Part shown: positions 1-8,343 of the stretch, piece after piece
Numbering within the stretch: position 1 is the first letter of the stretch
How the letters are laid out: each line of letters begins with the position of its first letter
NCBI GenBank assembly: GCA_002423435.1
Contig: DIWE01000020.1
Coordinates: 1-55,320, forward strand
DNA from: Clostridiales bacterium UBA6114
GTDB lineage: Bacteria > Bacillota > Clostridia > Oscillospirales > Butyricicoccaceae
DNA: 55,320 bases
Reading direction: 5' to 3'
The notes under the pieces: generated by a model
Database searches by the model: none
Told to the model about the DNA's origin: nothing
The model's input: only the letters and a program-made list of their open reading frames with translations
Made by a program: the position numbers and the translations under genes

Positions 1-5
1 AAAAC

Positions 6-60
6 TGCAGTTCTTTGACAGTCTGGAAAACAGGACTGAATTTTCAGTCCTGTTTTCTTT
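6..60. repeat. Hairpin plus 20-nt tag at left edge
   Basis: Positions 6-25 carry TGCAGTTCTTTGACAGTCTG, which is the exact reverse complement of the last 20 bases of the window (55301-55320). Directly next to it is a perfect 15-bp stem (26-40 with 43-57) followed by TTT, so it can also end transcription from a gene beyond the left edge. Read on the minus strand the order is hairpin then CAGACTGTCAAAGAA, the same order as at the right end. I read this as a dispersed hairpin-plus-tag repeat at a contig end, not as a transposon end. Bases 61-219 hold no gene I can support. Confidence 0.75.
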
Positions 61-219
61 ATGCGCGCCTGTTTTTACCCTCGCAAACAGCAGGATGGGG
101 ATTTTTATGGCGGCCGACCTTCCCCGCTTTGCCCTTTTTGCAGAAAAAATTGCAGATGGCACGAAATTTGCTCTTAAGAAAGGGTGCAGTGAAATCTCTT
201 TCGAAAGGATGAATGTACG

Positions 220-1251
220 ATGTCAACCTGGAGCAAACGCGATCGCTTCAACGCCGTTTTACGCGGCGAGCTGCCCGACCGCCCCCCCATTTCGGCGTGG
301 CGGCACTTTCCCGACTTTGAGCACGGAGGCCCCGAGCTGCTTGCCAAGGCCATGCTGGATTTTCAGTTCAAATACGACTGGGACTACATCAAACTAAATC
401 CCCGCGCCGTCTATTACCACGAGGCCTGGGGCAACGAATACGATTATACCCGCTACAACGATGTCATTCCCACCCGTGTCAAAACGCTGGTGCAGGAGCG
501 TTCCGATCTCGATCTGATCGCTGAGAAGTCCGGCGATCAGGGCGTTTTTGCCGAAATGCTTCAGGCCACCCGGCTGGTGGTCGAGGGTACAAAGGGGCAG
601 GTGCCGGTATTCCAGACGGTCTTCACGCCCATTGGCATTCTGTTAAACCTCTGCGGCATGCGCAGCCTGGGCCGTTACCGCGAATCTCCCCGCGAGGGCA
701 GCCCTGTCATCCGCATGATCCAGGAGGACGGCGCGCGGGTGCACCGGGCCATGAAGGCAATCTCGCGCACCGTCGCTTCCTATGTGCAGGCGCTTTCCGA
801 AACCGGCGCCGACGGGATCTTCTATGCGGCGCTCGGCATGGCCCGCACCGGCTATTTCACGCGGGAGGAGTGGGAGGAGTTCGTAAGGCCCTATGATTTG
901 ACGGTGCTCGAGGCGCTCGGACCAATGAAGTCGATGATCCACACCTGCGGAATCTACAGTAACCCCGAGTGGTTTACCGATTACCCCGTCGACATCATTC
1001 ACTGGGCGTCGAGCGCGACCGGCAACCCGCCGCTGCAAGGCTCCGGCGCATGGCTCAAGGGCAGGGTTCCGATGGGCGGCGTGGACGAGCGCCCCTTCGG
1101 GCAGGACAAGGCCGAAGAAATCGCGCGCCTTGCCGAGGTTACGCTGTCGGCCATGAAGCGCCAGCCCTTCCTGATGGCTCCCGACTGTTCGGTATCGGTC
1201 AAAACGCTGGACAGTGAACTCCGGGCCTTCCGCGGCTCGGTGGAGCAATAA
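220..1251 (+). CDS. Uroporphyrinogen decarboxylase (URO-D) family protein, probably methyltransferase-like
   Basis: This 343-residue protein has the URO-D TIM-barrel pattern throughout. It lacks the N-terminal RQAGR motif of true HemE (the matching stretch reads RPPISAWRHF), so haem synthesis is unlikely. Near residue 240 it has HTCGIY, and near residue 323 PDCS; a His-x-Cys plus a distal Cys is the zinc site of corrinoid/CoM methyltransferases of the MtaA/CmuA type in this superfamily. The ATG at 220 follows GAAAGGATG. It is the first gene of a three-gene plus-strand operon, with 13 bp to the amidohydrolase. No corrinoid protein lies nearby, so a methyltransferase role is inference; a non-haem decarboxylase is the alternative. 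Confidence 0.8.
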   Translation: MSTWSKRDRFNAVLRGELPDRPPISAWRHFPDFEHGGPELLAKAMLDFQFKYDWDYIKLNPRAVYYHEAWGNEYDYTRYNDVIPTRVKTLVQERSDLDLIAEKSGDQGVFAEMLQATRLVVEGTKGQVPVFQTVFTPIGILLNLCGMRSLGRYRESPREGSPVIRMIQEDGARVHRAMKAISRTVASYVQALSETGADGIFYAALGMARTGYFTREEWEEFVRPYDLTVLEALGPMKSMIHTCGIYSNPEWFTDYPVDIIHWASSATGNPPLQGSGAWLKGRVPMGGVDERPFGQDKAEEIARLAEVTLSAMKRQPFLMAPDCSVSVKTLDSELRAFRGSVEQ

Positions 1252-1264
1252 GGAGGAACGCGAA

Positions 1265-2455
1265 ATGACAACCTATCTGTCGGCTCCCAGAGCTATCATC
1301 GGAGACGGAAAAACCGTTTTGACCCCCGCGTGGATCGGGATCCAGGGCAAGCTTATCACCTATGTCTCCGTCCAAAAGCCCGCCGACGCCACGGACGATA
1401 ACACGACGGCGCTCGAAGGCGTCACGCTGACGCCCGGCCTGATGAACATCCACGACCATATCAGCCGCAAATCGCTGCGGTTTTCCGTAAACGGACAGAC
1501 CTTCGGCGAGCGGGCCAACAAGCTGATGTCGCGGGACCTAAGTTACCTGATGCTGCACAGCTATATAAACATGAAGCGCTACCTGCTGGAGGAGGGAATC
1601 ACCTATGTCCGCGACCAGGGACTGACCGGCTACACCGCCATCGAGCTGCGCGGCGCAATCGACGAGGGGCTGGTCGACGGGCCGTATCTGTCCGCCTGCG
1701 GAATGTCCATCTGCATCACCGGAGGCCACTGCTACCGGCAGAGCATGGAGGCCGACGGGCCGGACAATGTGCGCCGCGCGGTCCGGATTCAGGTGTCGAA
1801 GGGAGCCGACGTCATCAAGCTGATGGGGTCCGGCGGGCTGGAGCATTTCCCGCAGGAAGATCCCACCGTCCCGCAGTTTACCGTTGAGGAACTGCGCGCC
1901 GCGGTGGAGGCCGCCCACGACGCGGGCCGCGACACGGCCATTCACGCCTATTCCACCGAGGGAATCCTGCGCGCGCTCAGGGCCGGCGTGGATCATATCG
2001 AGCACGGCACCATGATGACCGAGGAATGCATTGAACTGATGGTCAAAAACGGCAGCGCGTTAAACCCCACCATGACCGGAATCCGGGGCGCTGCGGCGGC
2101 GGGACCGAATATCAAATACTGGGATATGCTAAAGGAGCGGATTTTTTCCCGTCAGGAAAACGGAATGCGCATGGCCAAAAAAGCGGGCATTCTCATCGGT
2201 GCCGGAACAGACACCGCGGGCACCCTTGCCGACGAAATCGCGATGATCGGCGACACGCTGGGCGAATCCCCCGTCGAGGCGCTTTCACATGCGCTCGGCG
2301 TCAATGCCCTCATCGCGCGCCGCCCCGACATGGGCGTCCTGGAGGCGGGAAGACTCGCGAACCTCGCCGCCTTCGAAGGAGATCTGACGCAGTCTCTCGA
2401 CGGGCTAAGTCGCGTCAGGCACACCTGGAAGGACGGCAGTCTCTGCCGCCGTTAA
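1265..2455 (+). CDS. Metal-dependent amidohydrolase (imidazolonepropionase/prolidase-like)
   Basis: A 396-residue amidohydrolase-superfamily enzyme. Visible landmarks in order: an N-terminal beta-sandwich piece, the metal motif NIHDH near residue 63, VIKLMGSGG with the candidate bridging lysine near 180, AIHAYS near 224 and HIEHGT near 246 for the metal histidines, and GAGTDT near 315 for the catalytic aspartate. This is the layout of the binuclear Xaa-Pro/Xaa-Arg dipeptidase and imidazolonepropionase-like group, which cleaves cyclic amides or dipeptides. The start at 1265 has a perfect AAGGAGG seven bases upstream; a longer frame from 1214 overlaps the previous gene and has no such site. The substrate is unknown; the desulfidase-like neighbour suggests an amino-acid derivative. 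Confidence 0.85.
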   Translation: MTTYLSAPRAIIGDGKTVLTPAWIGIQGKLITYVSVQKPADATDDNTTALEGVTLTPGLMNIHDHISRKSLRFSVNGQTFGERANKLMSRDLSYLMLHSYINMKRYLLEEGITYVRDQGLTGYTAIELRGAIDEGLVDGPYLSACGMSICITGGHCYRQSMEADGPDNVRRAVRIQVSKGADVIKLMGSGGLEHFPQEDPTVPQFTVEELRAAVEAAHDAGRDTAIHAYSTEGILRALRAGVDHIEHGTMMTEECIELMVKNGSALNPTMTGIRGAAAAGPNIKYWDMLKERIFSRQENGMRMAKKAGILIGAGTDTAGTLADEIAMIGDTLGESPVEALSHALGVNALIARRPDMGVLEAGRLANLAAFEGDLTQSLDGLSRVRHTWKDGSLCRR

Positions 2456-2485
2456 TGTAACATTATTATTTGCGAGGTTTTGTTT

Positions 2486-3769
2486 ATGGAGCAACAGCTT
2501 TACGATAGCTATCTTTCAATTCTGAAAAACGAGCTTGCCGTCGCGCTCGGCTGCACCGAACCCATCGCCATCGCCTACGCGGGCGCCGTCGCGCGCAAGA
2601 CCCTCGGTGAAATGCCGCTGCACTGCGAGGTACTTTGCAGCGGCAATATCATCAAGAATGTCAAGGGTGTCGCCATTCCAAACGCCGGAGGGCTCAAGGG
2701 CATTGACGCGGCCGTTACGCTTGGGCTTTTGGGGGGAGATCCCGACCGCGGCCTCGCGGTGCTCGAACCCATCACGGAGGAACACCGGCAGCATGCGTGC
2801 GCGCTGATCGAATCGGGCTTTTGCACCTGCGGTCTGATCGAAGGCACCGAAAACCTCCACATCATCGTCAAGGTACAAAGTAAGCGGCACAGCGCCGAGG
2901 TCGAAATCAGGGATACCCACTCCAATCTGACCCGCATCGTGCTCGACGGCGCCGTGCTTCTCTCCCGGGAAGATACGCCCGGGGCGTCCGCTTCGGGCGG
3001 GCCCGACCCGTCGCTTTTGAACGTCCGCGACATTCTCGCCTTTGCCGACTGTGTCAGGATAGAGGATGTCGGCCCCGTTCTGGAACGACAGGTGAAATGC
3101 AACTGCGCCATTTCGCGCGAGGGGCTGACACACCCCTACGGGGCGGAGGTAGGCAGAACGCTTTTGTCGGGCGCTTCCCCTGAAAGAGCCAACGTAAGGC
3201 TGCGTGCCCGCGCCGCCGCCGCGGCCGGCTCGGACGCGCGCATGAGCGGCTGCCCGATGCCGGTGGTGATCAACTCCGGAAGCGGCAACCAGGGCATCAC
3301 CGTAACCCTGCCGGTGGTGGAATATGCGCGAGAGCTCGGCGCCGGGCGCGAGCGGCTCTACCGCGCGCTGGTTATAAGCAATCTGATCGCCGTCCATCAA
3401 AAGAAATATATCGGCCGCCTGTCCGCCTATTGCGGCGCGGTCAGCGCCGCCTGCGGCAGCGGCGCCGGCATTGCTTATCTCTGCGGGGCCGATTATGAGG
3501 AGATCTGCGGAACGATAACCAATACCATCGCCAATGTAAGCGGCATTGTCTGCGACGGCGCAAAACCTTCCTGCGCGGCAAAAATCGCCTCCGCGGTGGA
3601 GGCCGCCATCATGGCCTACGACATGAGCAGAAATAACCGCGTGTTTCAGCCCGGGGACGGGCTTGTCAAGGATAATGTGGAGCAGACCATTGCCAGCGTC
3701 GGGCGTATGGGCCGCGAAGGAATGCGCTCCACCGATGTGGAGATTCTCAACATCATGCTCGACAAATGA
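2486..3769 (+). CDS. L-cysteine desulfidase / serine dehydratase alpha-like protein (CyuA/UPF0597 family)
   Basis: A 427-residue protein of the iron-sulfur L-cysteine desulfidase family (CyuA/CdsB, UPF0597). These enzymes release pyruvate, ammonia and sulfide from L-cysteine; relatives act on serine. The family signature ALGCTEPIA sits near residue 22. Cysteines that could bind the cluster are in SGCPMPV (about 255), CGAVSAACGSG (about 313) and VCDGAKPSC (about 352). The glycine-rich VINSGSGNQG is also typical. I chose ATG 2486 because GAGG lies eight bases upstream; a TTG at 2480 is possible. It ends the operon that starts with the URO-D gene. It may degrade the amino acid released by the amidohydrolase (inference). 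Confidence 0.85.
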   Translation: MEQQLYDSYLSILKNELAVALGCTEPIAIAYAGAVARKTLGEMPLHCEVLCSGNIIKNVKGVAIPNAGGLKGIDAAVTLGLLGGDPDRGLAVLEPITEEHRQHACALIESGFCTCGLIEGTENLHIIVKVQSKRHSAEVEIRDTHSNLTRIVLDGAVLLSREDTPGASASGGPDPSLLNVRDILAFADCVRIEDVGPVLERQVKCNCAISREGLTHPYGAEVGRTLLSGASPERANVRLRARAAAAAGSDARMSGCPMPVVINSGSGNQGITVTLPVVEYARELGAGRERLYRALVISNLIAVHQKKYIGRLSAYCGAVSAACGSGAGIAYLCGADYEEICGTITNTIANVSGIVCDGAKPSCAAKIASAVEAAIMAYDMSRNNRVFQPGDGLVKDNVEQTIASVGRMGREGMRSTDVEILNIMLDK

Positions 3770-3840
3770 ACTTACCTCTGCTGAATAATCTGTCCGCAGC
3801 ATACTCTCTGTGACGGGCCTTTCCGGCCATAGTAGCGTAA

Positions 3841-3893
3841 AATAACAGATAAAAACCGCCCAAGCTAGGCTTTGGGCGGTTTTTACCTGTTAT
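3841..3893. terminator. Bidirectional terminator
   Basis: Core stem AAAACCGCCCAA with its complement between 3851 and 3884, with T-runs on both strands. Outer arms AATAACAG/CTGTTATT extend the pairing. It lies between convergent genes, and the stop codon of the minus-strand small gene is inside the 3' arm. Confidence 0.85.
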
Positions 3894-4084
3894 TTTGCAT
3901 CTTCATTTTCGATTGTCCGATTGGTTCCTTTTCTTTTAAATACAGCCTTATTAAGTAAGGAGCCAATCCCAAGGCCGATGGCCACGACCAGTACAATTCC
4001 CACCGCTTCAATTCCGGGATTTATGGTTCGCAGCAGAAAAAACAGTGCGACCGCGCATATCAACGGAAAAATAACTTTCTTCAT
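3890..4084 (-). CDS. Small two-helix membrane protein
   Basis: A 64-residue protein with two hydrophobic segments (about residues 4-20 and 26-45) joined by a short NPGIE turn and followed by a basic, polar tail (KRKGTNRTIENEDAK). I do not recognise the family. The ATG is preceded by a near-perfect AAGGAGGTGA on the minus strand, so translation is very likely. It is transcribed alone from a promoter near 4284-4312 with a leader of about 190 nt that looks structured (separate entry). Its stop codon overlaps the terminator shared with the convergent operon. The C-terminal orientation is not determined, and no function can be given. Confidence 0.6.
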   Translation of the reverse strand: MKKVIFPLICAVALFFLLRTINPGIEAVGIVLVVAIGLGIGSLLNKAVFKRKGTNRTIENEDAK

Positions 4085-4312
4085 ATCAAGTCACCTCCTT
4101 CCAGTTAGATATAGCTAACTTGAAATTTAAACATAAAAAAGAGGACAACCATAAATGGCTATCCACCCTGATAGTCTAATCTCAAATAAGCACATCATAT
4201 CCAAAAGGATTTAGATGACCTACCCCGCAACTATGACTTTCGCCATAGCTGCTTTGACCGAAAACAATATTATATTTGTTTATATTCTATAACATAACGA
4301 CGAGCGTGTCAA
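4085..4312 (-). promoter_or_regulatory. Promoter and structured 5' leader of the small membrane protein
   Basis: On the minus strand TTGACA (4312-4307), a 17-nt spacer and TAGAAT (4289-4284) make a near-consensus sigma-A promoter. The leader then runs about 190 nt to the start codon. It contains a hairpin with a GAAA loop (CTATGGC-GAAA-GTCATAG, about 4240-4257), a CATC...GATG stem with a TTTT loop (about 4190-4218), CTATC...GATAG (about 4158-4175) and CCAT/ATGG (about 4149-4158). A GTTAGCTATATCTAAC inverted repeat lies just upstream of the RBS. This much paired sequence ahead of a 64-codon gene suggests a riboswitch or cis-acting RNA. I cannot match it to a class; a weak likeness to c-di-GMP-I aptamers was rejected. 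Confidence 0.45.
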
Positions 4313-4386
4313 TCCTTTTTGTTATAAATTCTTTTAGTAGGATTTGGGAACTGTTTGGGCTCTTTTTATGGGGCCAAAACAGCGGG

Positions 4387-4421
4387 AAAAAGAGCCGGAC
4401 CTCGCATCCGGGTCCGGCTCT
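4387..4421 (-). terminator. Terminator of the EI-HPr-GntR-SIS operon
   Basis: An 11-bp perfect stem, AGAGCCGGACC (4391-4401) with GGTCCGGCTCT (4411-4421), followed on the minus strand by TTTTT. It lies 36 bp beyond the SIS stop codon. Confidence 0.85.
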
Positions 4422-4457
4422 CATTGCACTAAGACGTGTCCAAACCGCCTCCTATGC

Positions 4458-5189
4458 TCAGAGGTGCCTGATCCTCGCGCGGAAACGGCGGATCAGATCC
4501 GCGTTGTGGGCGTCGCTTCCCTCGCAGTTGCCGCTTTTATAGACCTCCGGCTCAATACCCCGCTCTCTGAGCCGGTCACAGGCGGCAAGCACAACGGAGT
4601 TTGCGATGCAGACGGAGGCGAGGCTCGAGACCGGGCCCGCCCTTGTCCCGTCGCGGCGCACCTCTATTGTGGCGTCGCCTACCGGCACATGGTTGTCGAT
4701 GCACAGATCGCACACGTCGGGCAGGTGGAGCCCGTTTGCCTCGCGGGAAGGTTTTTCAAGGTAAAGGAACGAGGAAATGCCGATGACCTTCGCGCCCCGG
4801 CGCTTGGCCTCCTGCGCCATTTCAATGGGAAAGGGATTGATCCCGGAGCTCGACACGATCAGGAAACAGTCTCCGGACGCTATGGGGTAGCCCTCAAGCA
4901 CCAGCGGGGCGTAGCCGCTCATGCGTTCGATCCGGCTGCTTTTCGATGCGCCCTCGTGGAGCATGACGCTGGTTTCAAAGATCGCGTTTGCCGCGGCAAG
5001 CCCTCCCGCGCGGAAAAAAAGCTCCTCCTCGACGATATGGGAGTGCCCGCACCCGAACACGTGCAGAAGGCCGTCGTTTTGGAGGGTGTCCGCGAGCATC
5101 GCACCCGCCTTCTCTATCTTTTCCGTTTCCTGATCAAAGACCTCGTGCAAAACACGAAAGACCGCATCGCTGTATTGCTGAACAAACAT
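4458..5189 (-). CDS. SIS-domain phosphosugar-binding protein (UPF0309-like)
   Basis: A 243-residue single-domain SIS protein of the UPF0309 type, cytoplasmic. Sugar-phosphate loop signatures are visible: VFGCGHSHIVEEE near residue 43 and LIVSSSGINPFPIE near residue 109. A C-terminal SGNCEGSDAHN block is typical of this subgroup. SIS proteins isomerise or bind phosphorylated (amino) sugars. Its place as last gene of the EI-HPr-GntR operon, next to nagA/nagB, suggests it acts on the sugar phosphate delivered by the PTS, perhaps as an isomerase or epimerase before NagA/NagB. The start follows AAGGAGG. The reaction is inference; UPF0309 proteins have no settled activity that I know of. Confidence 0.8.
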   Translation of the reverse strand: MFVQQYSDAVFRVLHEVFDQETEKIEKAGAMLADTLQNDGLLHVFGCGHSHIVEEELFFRAGGLAAANAIFETSVMLHEGASKSSRIERMSGYAPLVLEGYPIASGDCFLIVSSSGINPFPIEMAQEAKRRGAKVIGISSFLYLEKPSREANGLHLPDVCDLCIDNHVPVGDATIEVRRDGTRAGPVSSLASVCIANSVVLAACDRLRERGIEPEVYKSGNCEGSDAHNADLIRRFRARIRHL

Positions 5190-5210
5190 AAGCGAGCCTC
5201 CTTGGATTTA

Positions 5211-5942
5211 TTACAGCATGCCGAGCTCAACATGGAAACGATACCGGTCGCTCCGGTATTTCGATTCCACATATTCCACGGGCACGTTTTCTATGTCAAA
5301 GGTCTGCCGCTTGATAAAAAGGGCGTACGGCGGCGACTCGTTGCCCAAAAGCTTTTTCTCCCAGCTTTTCAATGTACTGATCTCGATGCTTTGCAGGGCG
5401 TATTTGAGCTTTATACCGCAGGTGTCGGCGAACAGCTTATATAAAGAGACGCCGTCGGCGATGGTATCCATGATGACCGCACCGATTTCGTTTCGGATGT
5501 AGCAGGTCTCAATGGCCATCGGTTCCCCGTCGGCAAGGCGCAGCCTTTTGAGCAGTACGACGGGGTCCCCGGGGTCGATCTTAAGCATTTCGGCCACATA
5601 GCTACCCGCGGTGATCGACTCGAGCGCGAGGATGCGGGAGTCCGGCCTTAAGTCTCTTGTGCGCATGTCGTCGGAAAAGCTGGTCAGCTTCGCGAGGTAC
5701 TGCGGGATTTTCTCCTTGCAGATGAACGCGCCCTTCCCCTGGATCCGATAAAGCAGGCCCTCCTGCTCGATCTCGGCGACCGCCCTGCGGATCGTCACGC
5801 GGCTTACGCCGAAGCGCTCGCCGAGAAGCCTCTCCGACGGAAGGCAGTCCCCCTGCAGGGAAACCGTGTCTCTGATCAGCTCAAGGAGCTGCTCCTTAAG
5901 CCGTACATACTTGGGCTCTTTTGACGGACTATCCGTACTCAT
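5211..5942 (-). CDS. GntR-family regulator with UTRA domain (NagR/YvoA-like)
   Basis: A 243-residue transcription factor. Residues about 8-75 form a GntR winged helix (LPSERLLGERFGVSRVTIRRAV). About 90-235 form a UTRA effector domain, which usually binds a sugar phosphate such as GlcN6P or GlcNAc6P in the NagR/DasR branch. It sits between HPr and the SIS gene in the minus arm of the PTS locus. Half-sites resembling the NagR/DasR dre motif (AGTGGTATA and TATACCA) lie in the divergent promoter region 8073-8306, so it most likely represses both arms and is released by the imported sugar phosphate. Start has GGGGGAGA upstream. Confidence 0.9.
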   Translation of the reverse strand: MSTDSPSKEPKYVRLKEQLLELIRDTVSLQGDCLPSERLLGERFGVSRVTIRRAVAEIEQEGLLYRIQGKGAFICKEKIPQYLAKLTSFSDDMRTRDLRPDSRILALESITAGSYVAEMLKIDPGDPVVLLKRLRLADGEPMAIETCYIRNEIGAVIMDTIADGVSLYKLFADTCGIKLKYALQSIEISTLKSWEKKLLGNESPPYALFIKRQTFDIENVPVEYVESKYRSDRYRFHVELGML

Positions 5943-5988
5943 TCTTCTCTCCCCCTTAAACCGTGCCGTATTTGCATGCGGCCGCCGC

Positions 5989-6261
5989 TTATTCGCCGAA
6001 GCCCGAGTCGATCAGGGCAATCAGGCCCTCTACCGCCTGCTCCTCGTCCGGGCCGCTGGCCGCAATCTCCACCTGCGTGCCCGGCCCGAGGCCGAGCGTC
6101 AGCAAAAGGACGACGGACTTTGCGTTGACGGCGTCCTCGGCGCCCGCAGTGCTGCGTATGGTGATTTTTGACGCATGCTGTTTTGCCAGCGCCACAAATT
6201 CGGAAGCGGGGCGGGCATGCAGCCCCGAAGGATTTAAGATTGTCGTAATTTTTGAAACCAT
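5989..6261 (-). CDS. HPr phosphocarrier protein
   Basis: A 90-residue HPr. The phosphorylated histidine lies in SGLHARPAS near residue 14, and the regulatory serine site in NAKSVVLLL near residue 46, so HPr kinase control is possible. I chose ATG 6261 because GGAGG lies seven bases upstream; an in-frame ATG at 6273 would place that site inside the gene. It follows EI by 18 bp and takes phosphate from it to pass to EIIA. A private EI/HPr pair next to a PTS permease is less common than shared general proteins; whether the genome has a second ptsHI copy cannot be judged here. Confidence 0.93.
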   Translation of the reverse strand: MVSKITTILNPSGLHARPASEFVALAKQHASKITIRSTAGAEDAVNAKSVVLLLTLGLGPGTQVEIAASGPDEEQAVEGLIALIDSGFGE

Positions 6262-6279
6262 GATTTCCTCCATTTTCTC

Positions 6280-7989
6280 TCAAAGCCCGCGCGAAAACTC
6301 GTCCAGCGCGGCCCTTGCCTCCTGCTCGGTGTCCATCGCGAGAACGCTCCCGGCAAGGGAAACGGCGTCCTTATAGAAAAGCCTTGTGACCACCCGCTTG
6401 ACCGCGCCGAAGGAAGAAGGCGACATGCTGAGCTTCTTAAGCCCGAGGCCGATCAACGCGGGGACGGCAATCGGGTCCCCGCCGAGCTCGCCGCAGACGG
6501 AAACGGGCTTGCCCGCCTCATTGAAGGCGGAAACGATCGTCTTCATCGCCCGGAACAAAGCGGGAGAATAGCTGCGGGCGTACCGGGAGACAGCCGGGTT
6601 CATGCGGTCGGCGGCAAAAAGATACTGGCACAGGTCGTTTGTTCCGAGGCTTGCAAAATCCGCCTCGCGCGCGAGCCCGTCTGCGAAAAAGGCAAGCGAC
6701 GGTATTTCCGCCATCGCACCCAGCTTCACAAAAGGCGAGACGGCGGTCCCTTCGGCCAGAAGCTCCGCCCTGACCTCGTCGACAAATGCCTTTGCCCGCC
6801 GCCAGTCCTCGAGCGCGCCGATCATCGGAAGCATCAGCCAGAGCTCGCCGAAAACGGACGCGCGCAGCGCCGCCCGAAGCTGCGTCCTGAAAAGCTCCGG
6901 ACGCTCAAAGCAAAGCCGTATCGCGCGGGTGCCCAAAAACGGGTTGTCCTCCTTCGGAAGCGGCAGATATCGTAAGGTCTTGTCGCCGCCGATGTCGAGC
7001 GTGCGCAAAAGCACGGGGCGCCCCGCCATCGCGGAAAGGACGGAGCGGTAGGCCGAAAACTGTTCCTCCTCCGAGGGCATATGCTCCTTCTCCATGAAAA
7101 GAAACTCGGTGCGCAAAAGTCCGATCCCGTCGCAGAAGCCCACCTGGTCGGGCAACACCGCGGAACCTACATTCATTTCGATCTCGATTTTCACCCCGTC
7201 CCTTGTGACGGCCGGCAATGACGCGCATTCCTTCATCGAACGTGCCTCTTTGAGATGCCTTTCACGCTTTACGGTATACTCCGATTTAAGATCGTCGGAC
7301 GGCTCGAGAATCAGGGTGCCTTTTACTGCGTCAAGCGCCGCCGTCTGCCCGTCCTCCACCTTATCCATCAGGCCGAAAATGCCGAGGACGGCGGGGATTT
7401 CGAAGCTTCTCGCGATAATCGCCGAGTGGGAGGTGAGCCCCCCGGCCTCGGTGACGATGCCAAGGACGTTTTTCCTGTCCAAAGACGCGGTATCGGAGGG
7501 CAGGAGGTCGCAGGCGGCGACGATCACGGGCGAGGGAAGACATGAAAGCGTTTTCTCCTCCCCGCGGCACAGGTTCCGCAAAAGCCGGTTTCGGACATCG
7601 ATCAAATCGGCGGTGCGTTCGCGGCTTAATGCACTGCCGGAGCGGCCGAGAAGATCGATGTAGGTGTCGTATACCGAAAAAATGGCAAAGTCCGGGTTTT
7701 TATACTCCCCGCTGATCGCGGAGCTGATTTCCTCCTCCATGGCGTCGTCGTCCAGCATCGCCTCGTGGGCTGTAAAGATCTTCGCCTTGTCGGGATCGGA
7801 CGCAGCGACGGAGGAGATCAGGCGGCGAAGCTCGAGGCGGGCGGCCTCTTTGGCCTGTCTGTAGGCCTCGAGGCGCTCCGGAAGCAAAGCGGGATCAAAA
7901 TACCCTTCCCTTGCCTCGGGCTGAAAGGGCGTATATTTATAAATCGGGCCGACTGCAAATCCGGGCGAGGCCGGAGTTCCTGCGAGCAT
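6280..7989 (-). CDS. ptsI: PTS enzyme I (phosphoenolpyruvate-protein phosphotransferase)
   Basis: A 569-residue full-length EI that takes phosphate from PEP and passes it to HPr in the cytoplasm. The N-terminal domain carries the active histidine in GLTSHSAIIAR (about residue 186). The PEP-binding barrel shows GIGLLRTEFLFM, DIGGDKTLRYL, LGTRAIRLC and the catalytic cysteine in VCGELGGDP near residue 500. ATG 7989 has AAGGTG at good spacing; a GTG nine bases upstream overlaps that site. It is the first gene of the minus arm, so the whole arm is probably transcribed from the operator region 7990-8343. Lineage-specific EI copies outside the ptsHI locus are known, so it may be a dedicated paralogue. 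Confidence 0.93.
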   Translation of the reverse strand: MLAGTPASPGFAVGPIYKYTPFQPEAREGYFDPALLPERLEAYRQAKEAARLELRRLISSVAASDPDKAKIFTAHEAMLDDDAMEEEISSAISGEYKNPDFAIFSVYDTYIDLLGRSGSALSRERTADLIDVRNRLLRNLCRGEEKTLSCLPSPVIVAACDLLPSDTASLDRKNVLGIVTEAGGLTSHSAIIARSFEIPAVLGIFGLMDKVEDGQTAALDAVKGTLILEPSDDLKSEYTVKRERHLKEARSMKECASLPAVTRDGVKIEIEMNVGSAVLPDQVGFCDGIGLLRTEFLFMEKEHMPSEEEQFSAYRSVLSAMAGRPVLLRTLDIGGDKTLRYLPLPKEDNPFLGTRAIRLCFERPELFRTQLRAALRASVFGELWLMLPMIGALEDWRRAKAFVDEVRAELLAEGTAVSPFVKLGAMAEIPSLAFFADGLAREADFASLGTNDLCQYLFAADRMNPAVSRYARSYSPALFRAMKTIVSAFNEAGKPVSVCGELGGDPIAVPALIGLGLKKLSMSPSSFGAVKRVVTRLFYKDAVSLAGSVLAMDTEQEARAALDEFSRGL

Positions 7990-8343
7990 CCCTTTCACCT
8001 TCTTTTGTAGAAAGCTCCTTGCGGAAGAGTTTTTGCGAATGGAAGCATATCGATATCCGCGTTTTAATACATTATACCAGAGGACATATCTTTTTTCAAC
8101 ATGAATATGAAAAAATAATACAAGTGGTATATATGCTTGACCGTATTAATTATGATCATATTTTCAGTATTTGTCAAAAATATTAGCTATAATTTATTTA
8201 TATTTCACAAATTTTAGTGGACATCCTCATATTTTTGGCAATCAGCGGCAAATTCTCCAAAACTTTCACGCTCACGCTATTGCATTCAAAAGAAACAAGT
8301 GGTATATTACAGATAAATAAGATATAAACGTGGTGAGATCATT
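7990..8343. promoter_or_regulatory. Divergent promoter region of the amino-sugar PTS locus with candidate NagR-type operators
   Basis: A 354-bp AT-rich gap between the two arms. It holds AGTGGTATA twice in the plus orientation (8123-8131 and 8298-8306) and TATACCA in the opposite orientation (8073-8079). AGTGGTATA resembles the left half of NagR/DasR dre sites (A[C/G]TGGT-TA...). One copy lies about 40 bp before EIIA; the inverted one lies about 85 bp before EI. The binding protein is inferred to be the GntR/UTRA product encoded in this locus. No coding sequence is evident. Confidence 0.6.

Noticed and set aside
220..1251. Uroporphyrinogen decarboxylase HemE
   Set aside because: The N-terminal RQAGR motif is missing, a zinc-type HTCG is present and no other haem gene is nearby.
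4135..4275. c-di-GMP-I (GEMM) riboswitch on the minus strand
   Set aside because: A CAAAGC and a GAAA-capped stem are present, but the order of the conserved blocks and the receptor segment does not fit the class. Left as an unclassified leader.
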